Shown: positions 24,163 through 37,500 of the stretch, one piece after another
Layout: every line of letters begins with the position of its first letter
Position numbering within the stretch: the first letter of the stretch is position 1
DNA from: Osedax fenrisi
Taxonomy: Eukaryota > Annelida > Polychaeta > Sabellida > Siboglinidae
Length of the DNA stretch: 64,000 nt
Direction: 5' to 3'
Assembly: GCA_964019155.1 (NCBI GenBank)
Contig: OZ025239.1
Location: 97,112,562-97,176,561, forward strand
Made by a program: the position numbers and the translations under genes
The notes under the pieces: generated by a model
Told to the model about the DNA's origin: nothing
Database searches by the model: none
Seen by the model: only the letters and a program-made list of their open reading frames with translations

Positions 24163-25292
24163 CAAGGGTTGGCGGTTTTTTCGTTTGTTCGTTAAAACCA
24201 TTAAACCTGGTTTTTTCAAAAATATAATATTTCAATGAAATATTTTTTTCATTAATATATTATTGCATAAAAAGATATGGGAATTTAAAAAAAAATTATT
24301 TTTAGTATGATGTACACATATGTTTAGTTTGATTGTATATTTAATTAAAATTTTAGAATATCTATAGTGAATTTAATAATATTAAGAAAAAACTTTGTTA
24401 TAAATTATAACTTATAATAGATTTGATTGAGAAATGATTTTTATATCTTTAAACTTATATTTTAAGGTACAGAATAAATGTCACTATTTAATATTGAATT
24501 GAATACTATTTGAATATATTAATAAAATAATGAATGAAAGTAATTTTTATTTTAAATAATATATAATAATATATAATTTTTTAAATTATATATATAAAGC
24601 CCCATTCACACAGAAAAAATCGGCCGATTTTTCACAGATATGTGCAGTAACGAAATCGTCGAGAAATCGTTAAATATTTAGAGACATCTCCACATGATGA
24701 ATAGCGATATCGGTGATATATCGGTAGGGGTGTCAGACAGAGAGAGAAAATCTATGAAAAATCGACCGACTTTTTCGGTGTGGGGGCTTAATAAAAATCA
24801 AAGATTATTTTTTTATAAATTACAATCATCAAAGAGAAACTATTATAAAAATAAATTATTAATTATTAATAATAGCTTATTGATAATATCATATAATTAA
24901 TAATAAAAAAAATATGTTGTTCTATTATGATAAATATTATTTATTAAATAATCTTTTATCTTCAAACAGAGTTATATGATAAAAAATAAAATATATATAA
25001 ATAATATATATTAAATATATATTTATAAAAACTCTTATTAAAAGGTTATTAATTTTATTAAATATTATATATATACATATACTATATATAATTATAATTT
25101 TTTTTTGTTTTAACAAGGTTTTTGAAATACTTCCTGAATAACTTTGCAAATTATTTATGTAAATAAAATTATATATGTAATAATTTAATATCAATATATT
25201 AATTATTGCTATGAAAATATATTTATTTATAATTATACTGAAAAAATCGAAAAAACAACGAAATAACCAAATGAAAAACGCAACCAACCCTG
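24163..25292. mobile_element. CAAGGGTTGG-ended TIR element with AGATA duplication
   Basis: Left CAAGGGTTGGCGGTTTTTTC; right end reverse complement CAGGGTTGGTTGCGTTTTTC. AGATA stands on both sides (24158-24162 and 25293-25297). The interior is A/T-rich and contains a second element at 24598-24788. It may be a distant relative of the element at 22223. Confidence 0.6.
24598..24788. mobile_element. 191-bp PIF/Harbinger-like MITE, TAA target site
   Basis: AGCCCCATTCACAC at the left pairs imperfectly with the right end (reverse complement AGCCCCCACACCG). The inverted similarity continues for about 45 bp through GAAAAATCGG and CGATTTTTCA blocks. TAA flanks both ends (24595-24597 and 24789-24791), as expected for Harbinger-type insertion. 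It is nested inside the element at 24163-25292. Confidence 0.75.
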
Positions 25293-25297
25293 AGATA

Positions 25298-27825
25298 TAC
25301 TATTAGAATTTATTAATATAATAATATTAACAACTATTTTAAATTGATTAAAACACTAACTATGAATATAATGTTAAGTATTTAATTCATGTAATATATA
25401 AATCAAATTAATGTGGGACGACATGAGGAGTAATGTTGAGGACTTTATGTAAAGGTTAAATAATATTACTTGTAGTAATGAATCATTACTAATAGACGTG
25501 TATAGTATTGTATTTTTAGAGAAATATTATTTTATATAACTACATTTTTAAAAGTTTACATTTAATAAAATAAATCAATAATATTACATAAGAGATCACA
25601 AAGTAATGCTGGATTCATCGTAAATTACTTCGCTATATAAAATATATAAATGTATTATTATGCTATTTTCCGATTTAATAAATTAAAAATATTTATTAAA
25701 ATTAGTATATTTATAACTACTAATAATATAACTATACACATTATACAAAATGTTATTTAATTATTATTTAAAGTCTTCTCGAATTACTTAGGTAAACATC
25801 ATAATTCAATCGTCACAAACTATGTCATCGAAGATTTTAACAAAGATATAACACTCCCTATCTACTCAACGTGATAAATATTCAGACGTCCCGATATTAG
25901 AAGTAGTTTCGAAATCACTGAAATAGATTTAGGTTTGGTGCGTTTTCTATAAAATAATGTTTTCAATTCTCTATTAAATTACATGCAACATAAATAAGCT
26001 TTTACTCGCCACATAGATATGCATAGAATTTAAAACCAACATACCATATTGCTTTATTATATATTAGTAATTAACACTTAGTTTCTATCATATAAATATT
26101 AATTTAAATCATATTATTTTACATTTAAAAGAGTAAATTTGTACCAAATTTACACCATAAAAAAAATAGTTATGAAATTTGATCATATATAAATGGTGCT
26201 ATTGGTTTTTGTTTAAAAATCGAATAAAACGATTTCGTGTGAGAGTTATATATTTCCTTAGAAATATCTTTGATGTCATCCATGATTATCTGTATTCGTA
26301 TTCGTATTATTTGTTACCTTTATTTTATATTTATATTTGTATTTGCAAGTGTATTTATATTTGTATTTGAATAAAATATTACATTAAATTCGTATATTTA
26401 TTTAATCTTTTATGAAAAATAACTTGTATTTATATTTGACCCAATCCCTGCTTTATATATGATATTATAATAAAGTCTATATAAAGTTAAATGTCAAGGA
26501 AGTATTAAGATAGAATATCACATCACTTAATGTACTTACTTATTCACTGAATAAGTTATTCAGTATGCTAAATATACATATGCTTATTCGCTATGTTAAA
26601 CTATGTAATTATTACTATTATATCATATACAGTATATGATGTACTGTATGCTATGTATGATATTATTTTATTTATACTTAGTATTATACAACTTTTAAAT
26701 TTGTGTATATCGTCAACTATTATTAATGTACTGCTCTCATATGTTGGGTATAAATGATACAGTATAATGTATAACATATTATATATTATTTTAATATAGT
26801 AACTGCATGAATTCTATTTTTATAGTACCTGTTTTTATTATTTTTACTGTCGTCAAATTCATCAGCCATGATCTGTAAAATTTATGACAATTTTAATAAA
26901 ATGTATATACATTATTGCGTTAACATAAGTAATATGATAGATATACTACATTTAAAATTAATTATAAAAATAAATCACGTATACGAACATTTAAATTCGA
27001 ATTATAATGATATTATCGTTAATATAATAAATATAGAGAATTAACATGAACATAAATAAAATTTCATGATAAATTCTTAGGAAATATAGTTATTTTAGTT
27101 ATTAAAACATACCATTAGGCTTTATATATAATATAGAATTGTAAACTATCCAATTTATACATATATATATTTCAAAACAAATAATTATAAATACGAATAT
27201 TTTGTGGGAAATACTACATGTTTGATAGGTGGCCAACAATAATATCATTGACATTTAACTGTTCCATATTCTAATGTCTATGTAAATTAAACAATTTCTA
27301 TAGATTTTTATAGATTTTCAAATATAAATCTACATTTCAATACGATAGATGCACCTGGTAGATCTACTATATAATTATGTACCGTGTCGTTACGGGGGTA
27401 TTAGGAAAAACGTATCACATAAAATTAGTAGGCCATGCCTCGATATCTATTCGGCCGATATATGGATAAATATATGTATGGAATAAAATATGTGAATATA
27501 GAATATATTCTCGCTATAGTGTAAGGGAATTAAATATATATATCCTATTATCCTTAAAGAGTATGGACCAAATATTAAGGAATTGTTTGTTTTGGGGTGT
27601 TATTTTATTATAGATTAAAGAATGTATAACATTTAATTGGAACCGTATTATACGATATATATTAACAATATTGAAGAGATGCCCCCCTACCTCCCCTATT
27701 TCTTTACCAATAAAAATTATATAACCCCGAGATACACAATATAATATTGAGCAAGGACGAATGATATTTGGTAGATTAAAATATATGAAGTGCGCTAGAT
27801 ATAAAAAAGGAAAGCCAGTAATGTG
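25298..27825. other. Gene-free A/T-rich DNA between the two copies
   Basis: No exon-like or open coding segment is visible. A hAT-MITE-like right end, CCCAATCCCTG, sits at 26440-26450, with a possible left partner CAGGGATATG at 23790, but the pairing is short. The last bases run directly into copy 2. Confidence 0.6.
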
Positions 27826-28672
27826 ATTAAACTGGTAATAAGTTATTCAAATATATGCTAGACTGGAGATAAGTATGGTGTTCTAAGTGGTGTCGAATGC
27901 AGGGGAACCCTCGAGGAATCAAGTAGGATTAATATGTAATATTTTTTATTTTTAATGATAGTAATGAGGTCACACGATAGAGCATCATTGATTTATATAT
28001 AAAATTCAAATGTGACCTGGAACAATATGATATTAGGCAAGCGTAAAATAAAATGATCATCAAAAGTTCTGTATAAAGGGGATACCCCACTACAAGATTT
28101 TCCGGCAACTTGCCGGAAATATTGTAACTTTAAAACTATTATAACAGTATTATCTAACAGTATTTCCAAATTATGTCGATATTCGTTCTATACCAAATTA
28201 ATTAATAACATAATAATCCATATTTGCAGATTTTATTAATTATACATGGTTATTAAAACAAATATACAGATAACAGTAAGACATCCTACAACTCAAAAGT
28301 TTACCAGATGTATTGTAAATAGTTACTGTATAGAGTATACTATAGTATTATGTAATATTACTAATAATATATTATATATGATATCCCCCCCACTTTTAAG
28401 ATCTATACATTATTTTATTCTTTATGAATATTATATTTCTGCTATTTATTGTTTTTATAGTATCATTATCAAAGATTTTTCGACGGAAATATGGTTCACT
28501 CAACCGAATTATTGAAATAAAACCGACACTATTTTAAATGCGACGGGTAGGTGAACTAAAATATATTTTTGGATTTAGTATTTATTTAAATGTAAATTTG
28601 AAAAATAATACCTCAATATAATCTTAAATTAAGATATCCTATACAAATTTGATAATTATCAAAAAGTAAGTT

Positions 28673-29433
28673 GGGGAAAGATGGGTAATGTGGGCACTTT
28701 TAAATAATGTTGTATAACTTTATAAATATTAGTTCTAATTCGATATAGATCATTTTTTCATTTTACCGTATCTATTTGAAATGATTAAGGTGGCCACATT
28801 ACCCTCCATTGAGGGTAAGGTGGCCACATATTGCGGGTAATGTGGCAACCTTAAAATTTGTCATTAATCCACTAGATGGCGTTACTTTATACCAAGTTTA
28901 GTCCAATGATATCATATCAATATATCAAGTATAATTTTAAATAACCTACGCAATTTTGATAAAGTAATGCTTTTTATTTTAACTTTATAAATGACTATAT
29001 TCATTAATACATATTGCTATATCCTATACATTACCCGCTAAAAAGTGGCCACATTACCCGCTTCTAGGTATCACGCTATATACACTATATAATAATGAAT
29101 ATTACTCACTAAAATAATTGGCTTACAAACTTTGTTGTAATTAAATAGTTCTTTAACATCCAACTTTAATTTTCAATTTAAATTATATATTAGTGATTTA
29201 ATATATATTTTACTAAACTTTTATTTCAATTTTTTAAAAAGTAAATCGATTTTTTAGTAATTATTACATCATTTTTTTTTATTAATAGATATACAAATTA
29301 TTTTTACTTATTTGAACAATGCTTACCAGTGCGCATATTTCATATATATATATTTTTTTTGATTGGACTTATAGCTTATGAGATACGCCAAGTGGCCACA
29401 TTACCATCCTGGCCACATTACCCATCTTTCCCC
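28673..29433. mobile_element. 761-bp MITE with subterminal repeats, copy 2
   Basis: Counterpart of the element at 848-1608 with the same ends and internal motif copies. Confidence 0.82.
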
Positions 29434-29774
29434 TATTCCACAAAAATATTATTTGGAGATATCAAATGTGAATTCATAAAAATGTTACCTAATTGTATAG
29501 GTCAAAATCCGATCAATTCAGTCATTGTTATTTACATGTAAACTTTTAATACTGTGAAAATGCCGTAATTAAAAATAAGTGAAAATATATTTGTTTAAAT
29601 ATAATTCATATATCTATTATAATATTAAAATATATAGTATATTAGTCTGATAATTAGATTACCTATTGAATTAAAAATATTAAATATAACTTATAATAAT
29701 ACATGTGTAACCATCTCGTGGTTGATATTGGAACTATATTAAACTACTCGCATAGCTTATATGTGGAGTTAACA

Positions 29775-31465
29775 ATATTGGCTTCGAAACATCGTTGATG
29801 TAGCGGCAACAACCGTGTAAGCAATTTCTTCATTGATATTGAAATGTTTACAAGATAATAATCTACCAATAGAAAATATACGTGGGCAATCCTATGACAA
29901 CGGATCTTCAAATATGACAGGTAAATGTAAGGTATTTAAAACTTTGATACAAAAGGTAGGCTACAACACTTAGCTCATTATACTCATTGTGGAGCCCATC
30001 TATGAAATATGTTTACCCAAGCAGTGGGTTCATATGCAGCAATTAAAGATTATCTTGCATTAATTAATGAAATCGGAGTACTTTTTGCAAATACAATAAC
30101 ATTTAGAAATATCCCTTACTTAAATAGCACAGACAAATTTAGACCACTGTACCCTACTAGATGGACTGTAAGAAAGTAGGCAATTAGGAAAGTTTTAAAT
30201 AATTAGAATCAAATAATAACTTCTTTGGATGAGTTCAGTGAAACTGCAAATTATGAACAGAGATTAAAATGTATAGGATTTTGTAGCATACTTCAGAAAG
30301 GAAATAGGTACATATATGCATCATTATCTATAGCTTATGATATATTTAATACTAGAAAGAGTACTTAATTAAGGGCTAAATGAGTCCAACTACCACAATA
30401 GAAAATACTCTTGAGCTTACAAATATATATATATATATATTTGTATAACTGAAAATAAAAGTCAGAGAAATTATTTAGATGCACAGCTTTCTTGTATAAA
30501 ATCTAAATTAGAAGACCTACATTAATATCCTCTTAAAGTCAAAAAACAAAGAAATAAGCCTGCAAGGTATACATGTTTATTATATAATTATATTAATATA
30601 TAAATTATTAAATTTGTTATATCATTATATATGGATATATTCCTGATAATATTGAATAATATCTAAGGTTATACTAACTATACATTTTCTGATATGTATT
30701 TATTTCTATTAATATATTACTATATAACCCTTGTAATCATTTAAAGGCATTCAGTACTTTGTATTTATAATAGATATAATAAATACAGATTATATTACTA
30801 AAGAAGAATATAAATAAATTGTTTAAAATAGTAAGTAAATTTCCTGGATAAACAACTTATTCAAATAAATTTAATAAGTATATACTATGAAAATATAAGA
30901 TAAAATACTCCAAAGTATATTATATTGCAATAGATCAAATATCTTCTAGATTGTCTAAGGATAATGTTAATTTGTCTTCATATTATTTGCTACATGACAG
31001 TTTATTAACATTAAACTACAATGATCAATAGGTTTATATATATATATATATAAATTATATTTTATATTTAAGATTAACAAATATCCAGATTTTGAAAGTA
31101 GCGAATTGAGAACAGAGAAGATGATATTTCAAAGAAATAATTTTAAGAATATAGATGATTGCATTACATATATTAAAGAATATGAAAATGTGAAGATATT
31201 ATTTCCTAATATAATAAAGCTTCTAAAAATAATTATCTTCAGGCCAATAAGTTCGGTTACCTGTGAAAGGTCGTTCAGCTGTAGGTGAAGGTTAAATACG
31301 TGGCTGAGAAATTGTATAACGAATGAACAGTTAAATAGTATTATGCTATGCATTGTACACACAGAAATACTGGAAGAGATAGATGATGATGAAATAATAA
31401 ACAAGTTTATCTTGAGATCTTCTTGGCGTAAATCTACTTTTATGTTTATTAAAAATATGTATTTA
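29775..31465 (+). pseudogene. Degenerate hAT-superfamily transposase, copy 2
   Basis: This is the counterpart of the transposase fossil at 1950-3640, in the second duplicated block. Stop codons and microsatellite interruptions are at identical relative positions, so it was dead before the duplication. Confidence 0.85.
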
Positions 31466-31513
31466 ATAACATATATTTACTTATAATTTTTTACTATATT
31501 TTAATATAATATG

Positions 31514-31557
<44 letters not shown>

Positions 31558-31650
31558 TAAACAGAGAACAAGTGATATTATAGATTTATCTTCTTTGAAA
31601 AGTATATGGTAATAATTTATATGAGTCTGAGATATCCCATCCACTTGTAA

Positions 31651-31688
31651 CAAGACCTCCTATAACCTCGAGGTTATAGGAGGTCTTG
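31651..31688. mobile_element. Perfect 38-bp palindrome flanked by CTTGTAA, copy 2
   Basis: Counterpart of the palindrome at 3826-3863 with the same flanking heptamers. Confidence 0.7.
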
Positions 31689-32088
31689 CTTGTAATCACC
31701 CTGTGACGCCCCTATATCAGGGAGTATATATAATGTTATGTAACAATAATCTAAAGTTAAATATTATTTTGTAGTAGTTCCATATAAAATACATAACATT
31801 ATAATTAATATATGTTTATTCAATTCATCAGACCTATTGAAAAATTTCTCTCGATATCTATGATTCAATTAATGATATATGGTTATTAAAGTAAATATCC
31901 GTGGGTAAAGGATAACAAGGGTAAATGTAATCATAACAAATTATAGCAAATAATAGTTACTAAATATGTACATACACATTTATTAATAATATAATTAACA
32001 ATATATTAAACAATAAACAAAATAGAACTATATTATTTCATATACAACTTAATTACAGTCGTTCTAAATCATGGGTTTATATTTAAAA

Positions 32089-32119
32089 TACCTCATATAA
32101 CCTCTGAGGTTATAGGAGG
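32089..32119. repeat. Degenerate relative of the CAAGACC palindrome, copy 2
   Basis: Counterpart of 4264-4294 in the second duplicated block. Confidence 0.55.
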
Positions 32120-32514
32120 AATTCATATTTACATCATAGAGCTAGAGAGAAAGTTTATCTAGCTCTATGATATTTACCCATAAAAGGATATTTACCTAGA
32201 TAAAATCAATGGTAAATAGAAATGTCCCACAAAGTCTTTGATATATCAAGACAATTTGAAATAATTTAAAAAGGTAATTTAAGGTTAGAGAGGTCACAGG
32301 TTATTAAATATTCCCTAATTATTGATAAATAAAATTTAAATAAAATTGAAATCTATTTAGATATATTTAATTTATTTATAATCTTTAGGTCGTCGTGTAC
32401 ATATAATATGTCTATATTTAGCAAATCAAAAGGTATTTCTATATGCAATACATCCATAATGTTTGATTTATTATAAACTGTGTATTATAGTCATTATAAT
32501 AGTGTACTAATTAT

Positions 32515-33695
32515 ATAATAAGTATATGCTTAATTATGGTTATGAAGTTCATTATTATAATAATGATTATTTAATAATTATGAAGTTCATAATTATTATG
32601 ATAATAATTATGATAATTTATTATGATAAGTATGATAATTAATATAATATAATTAATAATATAATATAATTATTATAATAAATATACTAATACATTCTAT
32701 TACTTAATAAATAACAATTATACCCATATTATATGGGTAAATCTGGGTAAAATATATGGCATATATTTTATTATTTAATAAATAACTATTATTATAATAA
32801 TTATAATAATTATTAATATATTTAATATAATTATTATAATAATATTTTATTATATAATTAAATTATATAATAATTATATAATTATTATATAATATAATTA
32901 AATTATATAATAATTATATAATTATTATATAATATAATTATTATAATAATAATAATTATTATAAATTATTATAATAATATTTTATTATATTATTAAATTA
33001 TATAATAATTATATAATTATTATATAATATAATTATTATTATAATAATTATAATAATATTAATAATATTACTAATAATATTAGTAATATATACTAATATT
33101 AATAATTTATTATATAATTATTATATAATTATTATAATAATAATATCATTATGATGATTATCATGATAATCATAATAATATATTTAATATAATTAATAAT
33201 CACTATCCTTATAATAAAGCTTATTTAATTATAATAAGTTAAACTTATTATAATTATTATAATAATTATAATGAATTATATAATAATTATGATAATTATT
33301 TGATAATAATTTAATGATTAAATTAATTATTAAGTTAATAATCATTATTTTATCTTAAAATCATTTAAAAAATGATTATAATAACTTATTATATAAGAAT
33401 CATTAACAATAATTAATAATGACCTTAACAATTATGTTAACTGATTATTATAATTATTATAATAATAATAATGGACCATTATTAATGGTAGTAAATATTA
33501 TAATAATTATATTGTTTAATTATGTAATATTATTATTTAATAGTATACTAATTATATTATTATATATAATAATTATATAATAATTGATCATGATAATAAT
33601 AATAAATTAGTGAATGAATATATAATATTATTATAATAATACTAATAATTAGTTTATAATTATTATTTTATATATACTTACTTATAAAGTCTTCA
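32515..33695. repeat. Nearly pure A/T tract, copy 2
   Basis: Counterpart of 4690-5870. It has the same length as copy 1, because offsets on both sides stay at 27825. Confidence 0.9.
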
Positions 33696-34706
33696 TACTA
33701 GCAGTATGAAGAAATGTGTTTTTAATTTAATATTACATGAGTATGTGAATATATCGTAATGATAATGGACAAGTGTTGTAAAACTAAGGGTACCAGTATA
33801 CCATTCATGAATGGATTTATGCATTTAAGGTGTATCTGTGTATTTTTTTTAATAGTAATGTATTAAGGAATCGAATGATGGTGTATTTCATATTTAGAAA
33901 ACATGATAAGTAGTTATGATCATCATAGTGATGATTGAGGTTTAATATGTCTTTGTTTGTAAGTATTACTTACTAAATAATGAACTTGTGTAAGTTTATG
34001 TTGATATATTAATAATATAAGTCTTATATTAGGGGAGACATGGGTATAAGGATAACAGTAAATAATATATACGCATCTAACAAAATATGTGTGTGTTGTT
34101 TGAACATAGGAGATATGATTGTGTGGGACATCGAATAGAAATGTATTACCATAATCAATATGTATATAAAGTTTATATATTATATTATAAACCATGATAT
34201 ACTCCTATCCCGACTACATATCATTGGTCTATCGGGTTCTGTTATTAATTAGTTACACTCTCAAACATCACACCTCTATTATGATAGAAATATTGCTAGT
34301 CTCCAATACTAGGCCCGCTACTATTCTCATTGTCATATTTATACTGATAACATTCAGTTTTTGTTTTCTTCTCTATCAGTTAATGTAAACTGTAATTCAG
34401 ATTTGATTAAATGTGCAAATTCCACACGATTATGTCTCCTCTTCAATAATCTCGTTCTTAATACCTCGAATACTACTGTCATATACGCTTCTACCTTTAT
34501 TACTTCAGTTCCCGATTTTACGTTGGACAATATTTATAGCTCCTCCTTCCTCCTCTAAAAACTAGTTTTTATATTTAACAACAATCAATCTTTTACTAAA
34601 CACATCTTTTCCATACGAATCTGCTAATTTCCATCTATTTAGAAATTCTCCAACCAGTTATCTAACTAGGTATTATTATTAATGATCTTGTTGTTTCCGT
34701 AATTGA

Positions 34707-35705
34707 TTACAGCTGCTCAATACAGCCACCCTAATTCTGCTGGTCAGTAAAACTACCCTAATTCTGCTGGTCAATACAGCTACCCTAATTCTGCTGGTCA
34801 ATACAGCTACCCTAATTCTGCTGGTCAGTACAGCTACCCTAATTCTGGTGGTCAGTACAGCTACCCTAATTCTGCTGGTCAGTACAGCTACCCTAATTCT
34901 GCTGGTCAATACAGCTACCCTAATTCTGCTGGTCAGTACAGCTACCCTAATTCTGCTGGTCAATACAGCTACCCTAATTCTGCTGGTCAGTACAGCTACC
35001 CTAATTCTGGTGGTCAGTACAGCTACCCTAATTCTGCTGGTCAGTACAGCTACCCTAATTCTGCTGGTCAATACAGCTACCCTAATTCTGCTGGTCAGTA
35101 CAGCTACCCTAATTCTGCTGGTCAATACAGCTACCCTAATTCTGCTGGTCAGTACAGCTACCCTAATTCTGCTGGTCAATACAGCTACCCTAATTCTGCT
35201 GGTCAATACAGCTACCCTAATTCTGCTGGTCAGTACAGCTACCCTAATTCTGCTGGTCAGTACAGCTACCCTAATTCTGCTGGTCAGTACAGCTACCCTA
35301 ATTCTGCTGGTCAGTACAGCTACCCTAATTCTGCTGGTCAATACAGCTACCCTAATTCTGCTGGTCAATACAGCTACCCTAATTCTGCTGGTCAGTACAG
35401 CTACCCTAATTCTGCTGGTCAGTACAGCTACCCTAATTCTGCTGCTCAATACAGCTACCCTAATTCTGCTGGTCAGTACAGCTACCCTAATTCTGCTGCT
35501 CAATACAGCTACCCTAATTCTGCTGGTCAGTACAGCTACCCTAATTCTGCTGGTCAGTACAGCTACCCCTAATTCTGCTGTTCAGTACAGCTACCCTAAT
35601 TCTGCTGGTCAGTACAGCTACCCTAATTCTGCTGGTCAATACAGCTACCCTAATTCTGCTGGTCAGTACAGCTACCCTAATTCTGCTGGTCAATACAGCT
35701 ACCCA
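34707..35705. repeat. 27-bp minisatellite, about 37 units, copy 2
   Basis: Counterpart of 6882-7880 with the same number and order of unit variants as far as compared. This is notable because such arrays normally change length quickly. Confidence 0.93.
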
Positions 35706-35848
35706 TCATTCACCTCTATAAGAATCGCTTACCTCTGAAATAGACGCTCTGCTACACCAACCTATCAGAGATCACGTATACGTGGTTCCCTTCTCTATAA
35801 GATCTAAACTCCGATCCCTCTCAATTATATAAATATAACTCACTATAT

Positions 35849-36005
35849 TCATGCACCCTCGCTATATTCAGCACCCCTCACTATATTCATGCACCCCTCA
35901 CTATATACATGCACCCCTCACCATAGTCATGCACCCCTCACTATATTCAGCACCCCTCACTATATACATGCACCCCTCACTATATACATGCACCCCTCAC
36001 TATAA
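35849..36005. repeat. ~20-bp imperfect minisatellite, copy 2
   Basis: Counterpart of 8024-8180. Confidence 0.85.
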
Positions 36006-36014
36006 TACCGACCT

Positions 36015-36353
36015 ACTTAGTGTACCATCCAACCTTGTCTCCATCATTATAATACTCCCTCCTTCTTTAGCAGGCTTTCAATACTTCTGATATCGAAGCC
36101 AGAGAGCTTAATTCACTTTGCTTCTAATCTCTGGAATCCCACCCTCCTCGAGTCCATTCTATTAGTTCCCATTATAATTTCATAAACCGAATGCCTCCTT
36201 ACTTTTGACCTCCAAATCATTAATCCCATATTTGTTTTTCGTATGTCGGTTGTACAACTGGTTTGTGTATTGTATTTATTTATTGTCATGCACAATAGAT
36301 GGGTCTATTATACTACCTTAATAAACCTTCATCATCATCATCATCATCATCAC
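36015..36353 (+). mobile_element. Candidate non-LTR retroelement 3' end, copy 2
   Basis: Counterpart of 8190-8528 including the (ATC)n tail. Confidence 0.5.
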
Positions 36354-36789
36354 CATATATATATATATATATATATATATTTAAACATTATACACATATA
36401 TACATAAACATACACATATATTTGTATAGTTATGAATAACTTGTTATATGTGTTAGTTTTTAACATTATATATATATAATAAAGTTCAAGATTTCCCATC
36501 ATTAAATAAAATCCATCATATTGTATAGTGTATATCATTAATATTTATTCAAAATGCATTTGACATCATTTACTTATAAAATAATGCTATGATATCCTTT
36601 GTTTGTATACAACGAGGTTATATTATTGAGAGGCTCATACATGTGTACTTTATTATATATAAATGGGTGATAGTAGTAATACTAGACGAATGTATGTTTA
36701 TCTAGATTACTACCACCACGTATAGTTGTACAGCTCTTATTGCAGTTTTTCTAGATAGTGTGTTATCTCAAGGTCACTCCTCTCATTTG

Positions 36790-36877
36790 TCTAGTTATCA
36801 GCGGTTATCTCTTATCAGCTGTAGTCTCTTATCAGCTGTAGTCTCTTATTAGCGGTTATCTCTTATCGGCTGTAGTC
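36790..36877. repeat. 17-bp minisatellite, copy 2
   Basis: Counterpart of 8965-9052. Confidence 0.85.
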
Positions 36878-37124
36878 TCTTTATGTAGCAGACGTATCAC
36901 CTGCCTGTCACTAGCATACTCTAATGCATCACTTATATTGTTTAATTACTATTTACATTGATCGTAGTGGCAATAGGATTTACTTTGTATATTATGATAT
37001 TGTAGGCGTAATTGGAATATTATAAATAAATATATTACATATGATTGATGCGTGTTTATGTATCTACTTGTTATCATGGTTATAAGATATTCAGTAAGTA
37101 ATCTGTGCTTCAATTACATCCTAA

Positions 37125-37421
37125 ATATATTTTGTTATTTTGTTATTTGGTGGAGTCCTTTCATCCCATCCAGGAACTTAGATGAAGTTTTCACTTATAA
37201 CCATATATGGCTCTAATGTCCCTTCGAAGCCGCTCTCATGTTAAGGCATCCATGGTTTTAACGAGAGCCGATCATTTATTTATACACAATTATATAAGAT
37301 CACTTCTAAATAATATTTTAAGACCCATTTTATAAAATTAATGAATGGTCCGGACGAGGCTCGAACCCATGTCCTACTGCTTGTGTGTCTGACGCCTTAG
37401 CCACTGAGCCACACAGGCAGT
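37125..37421 (-). mobile_element. tRNA-derived SINE, antisense, upstream of FECH exon 1 (copy 2)
   Basis: Counterpart of 9300-9596 with the same A and B boxes and tail. Confidence 0.8.
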
Positions 37422-37500
37422 TTATATATATATATATATATATATTTATATTTATTTATGTTTACATATGTATGTGTATATAACACAAATACAATTACAA

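Noticed and set aside
24694..25287. 68-codon (+) and 116-codon (-) open frames
   Set aside because: They lie in nested MITEs and A/T-rich DNA, with Ile/Tyr/Asn-rich composition typical of random A/T frames.
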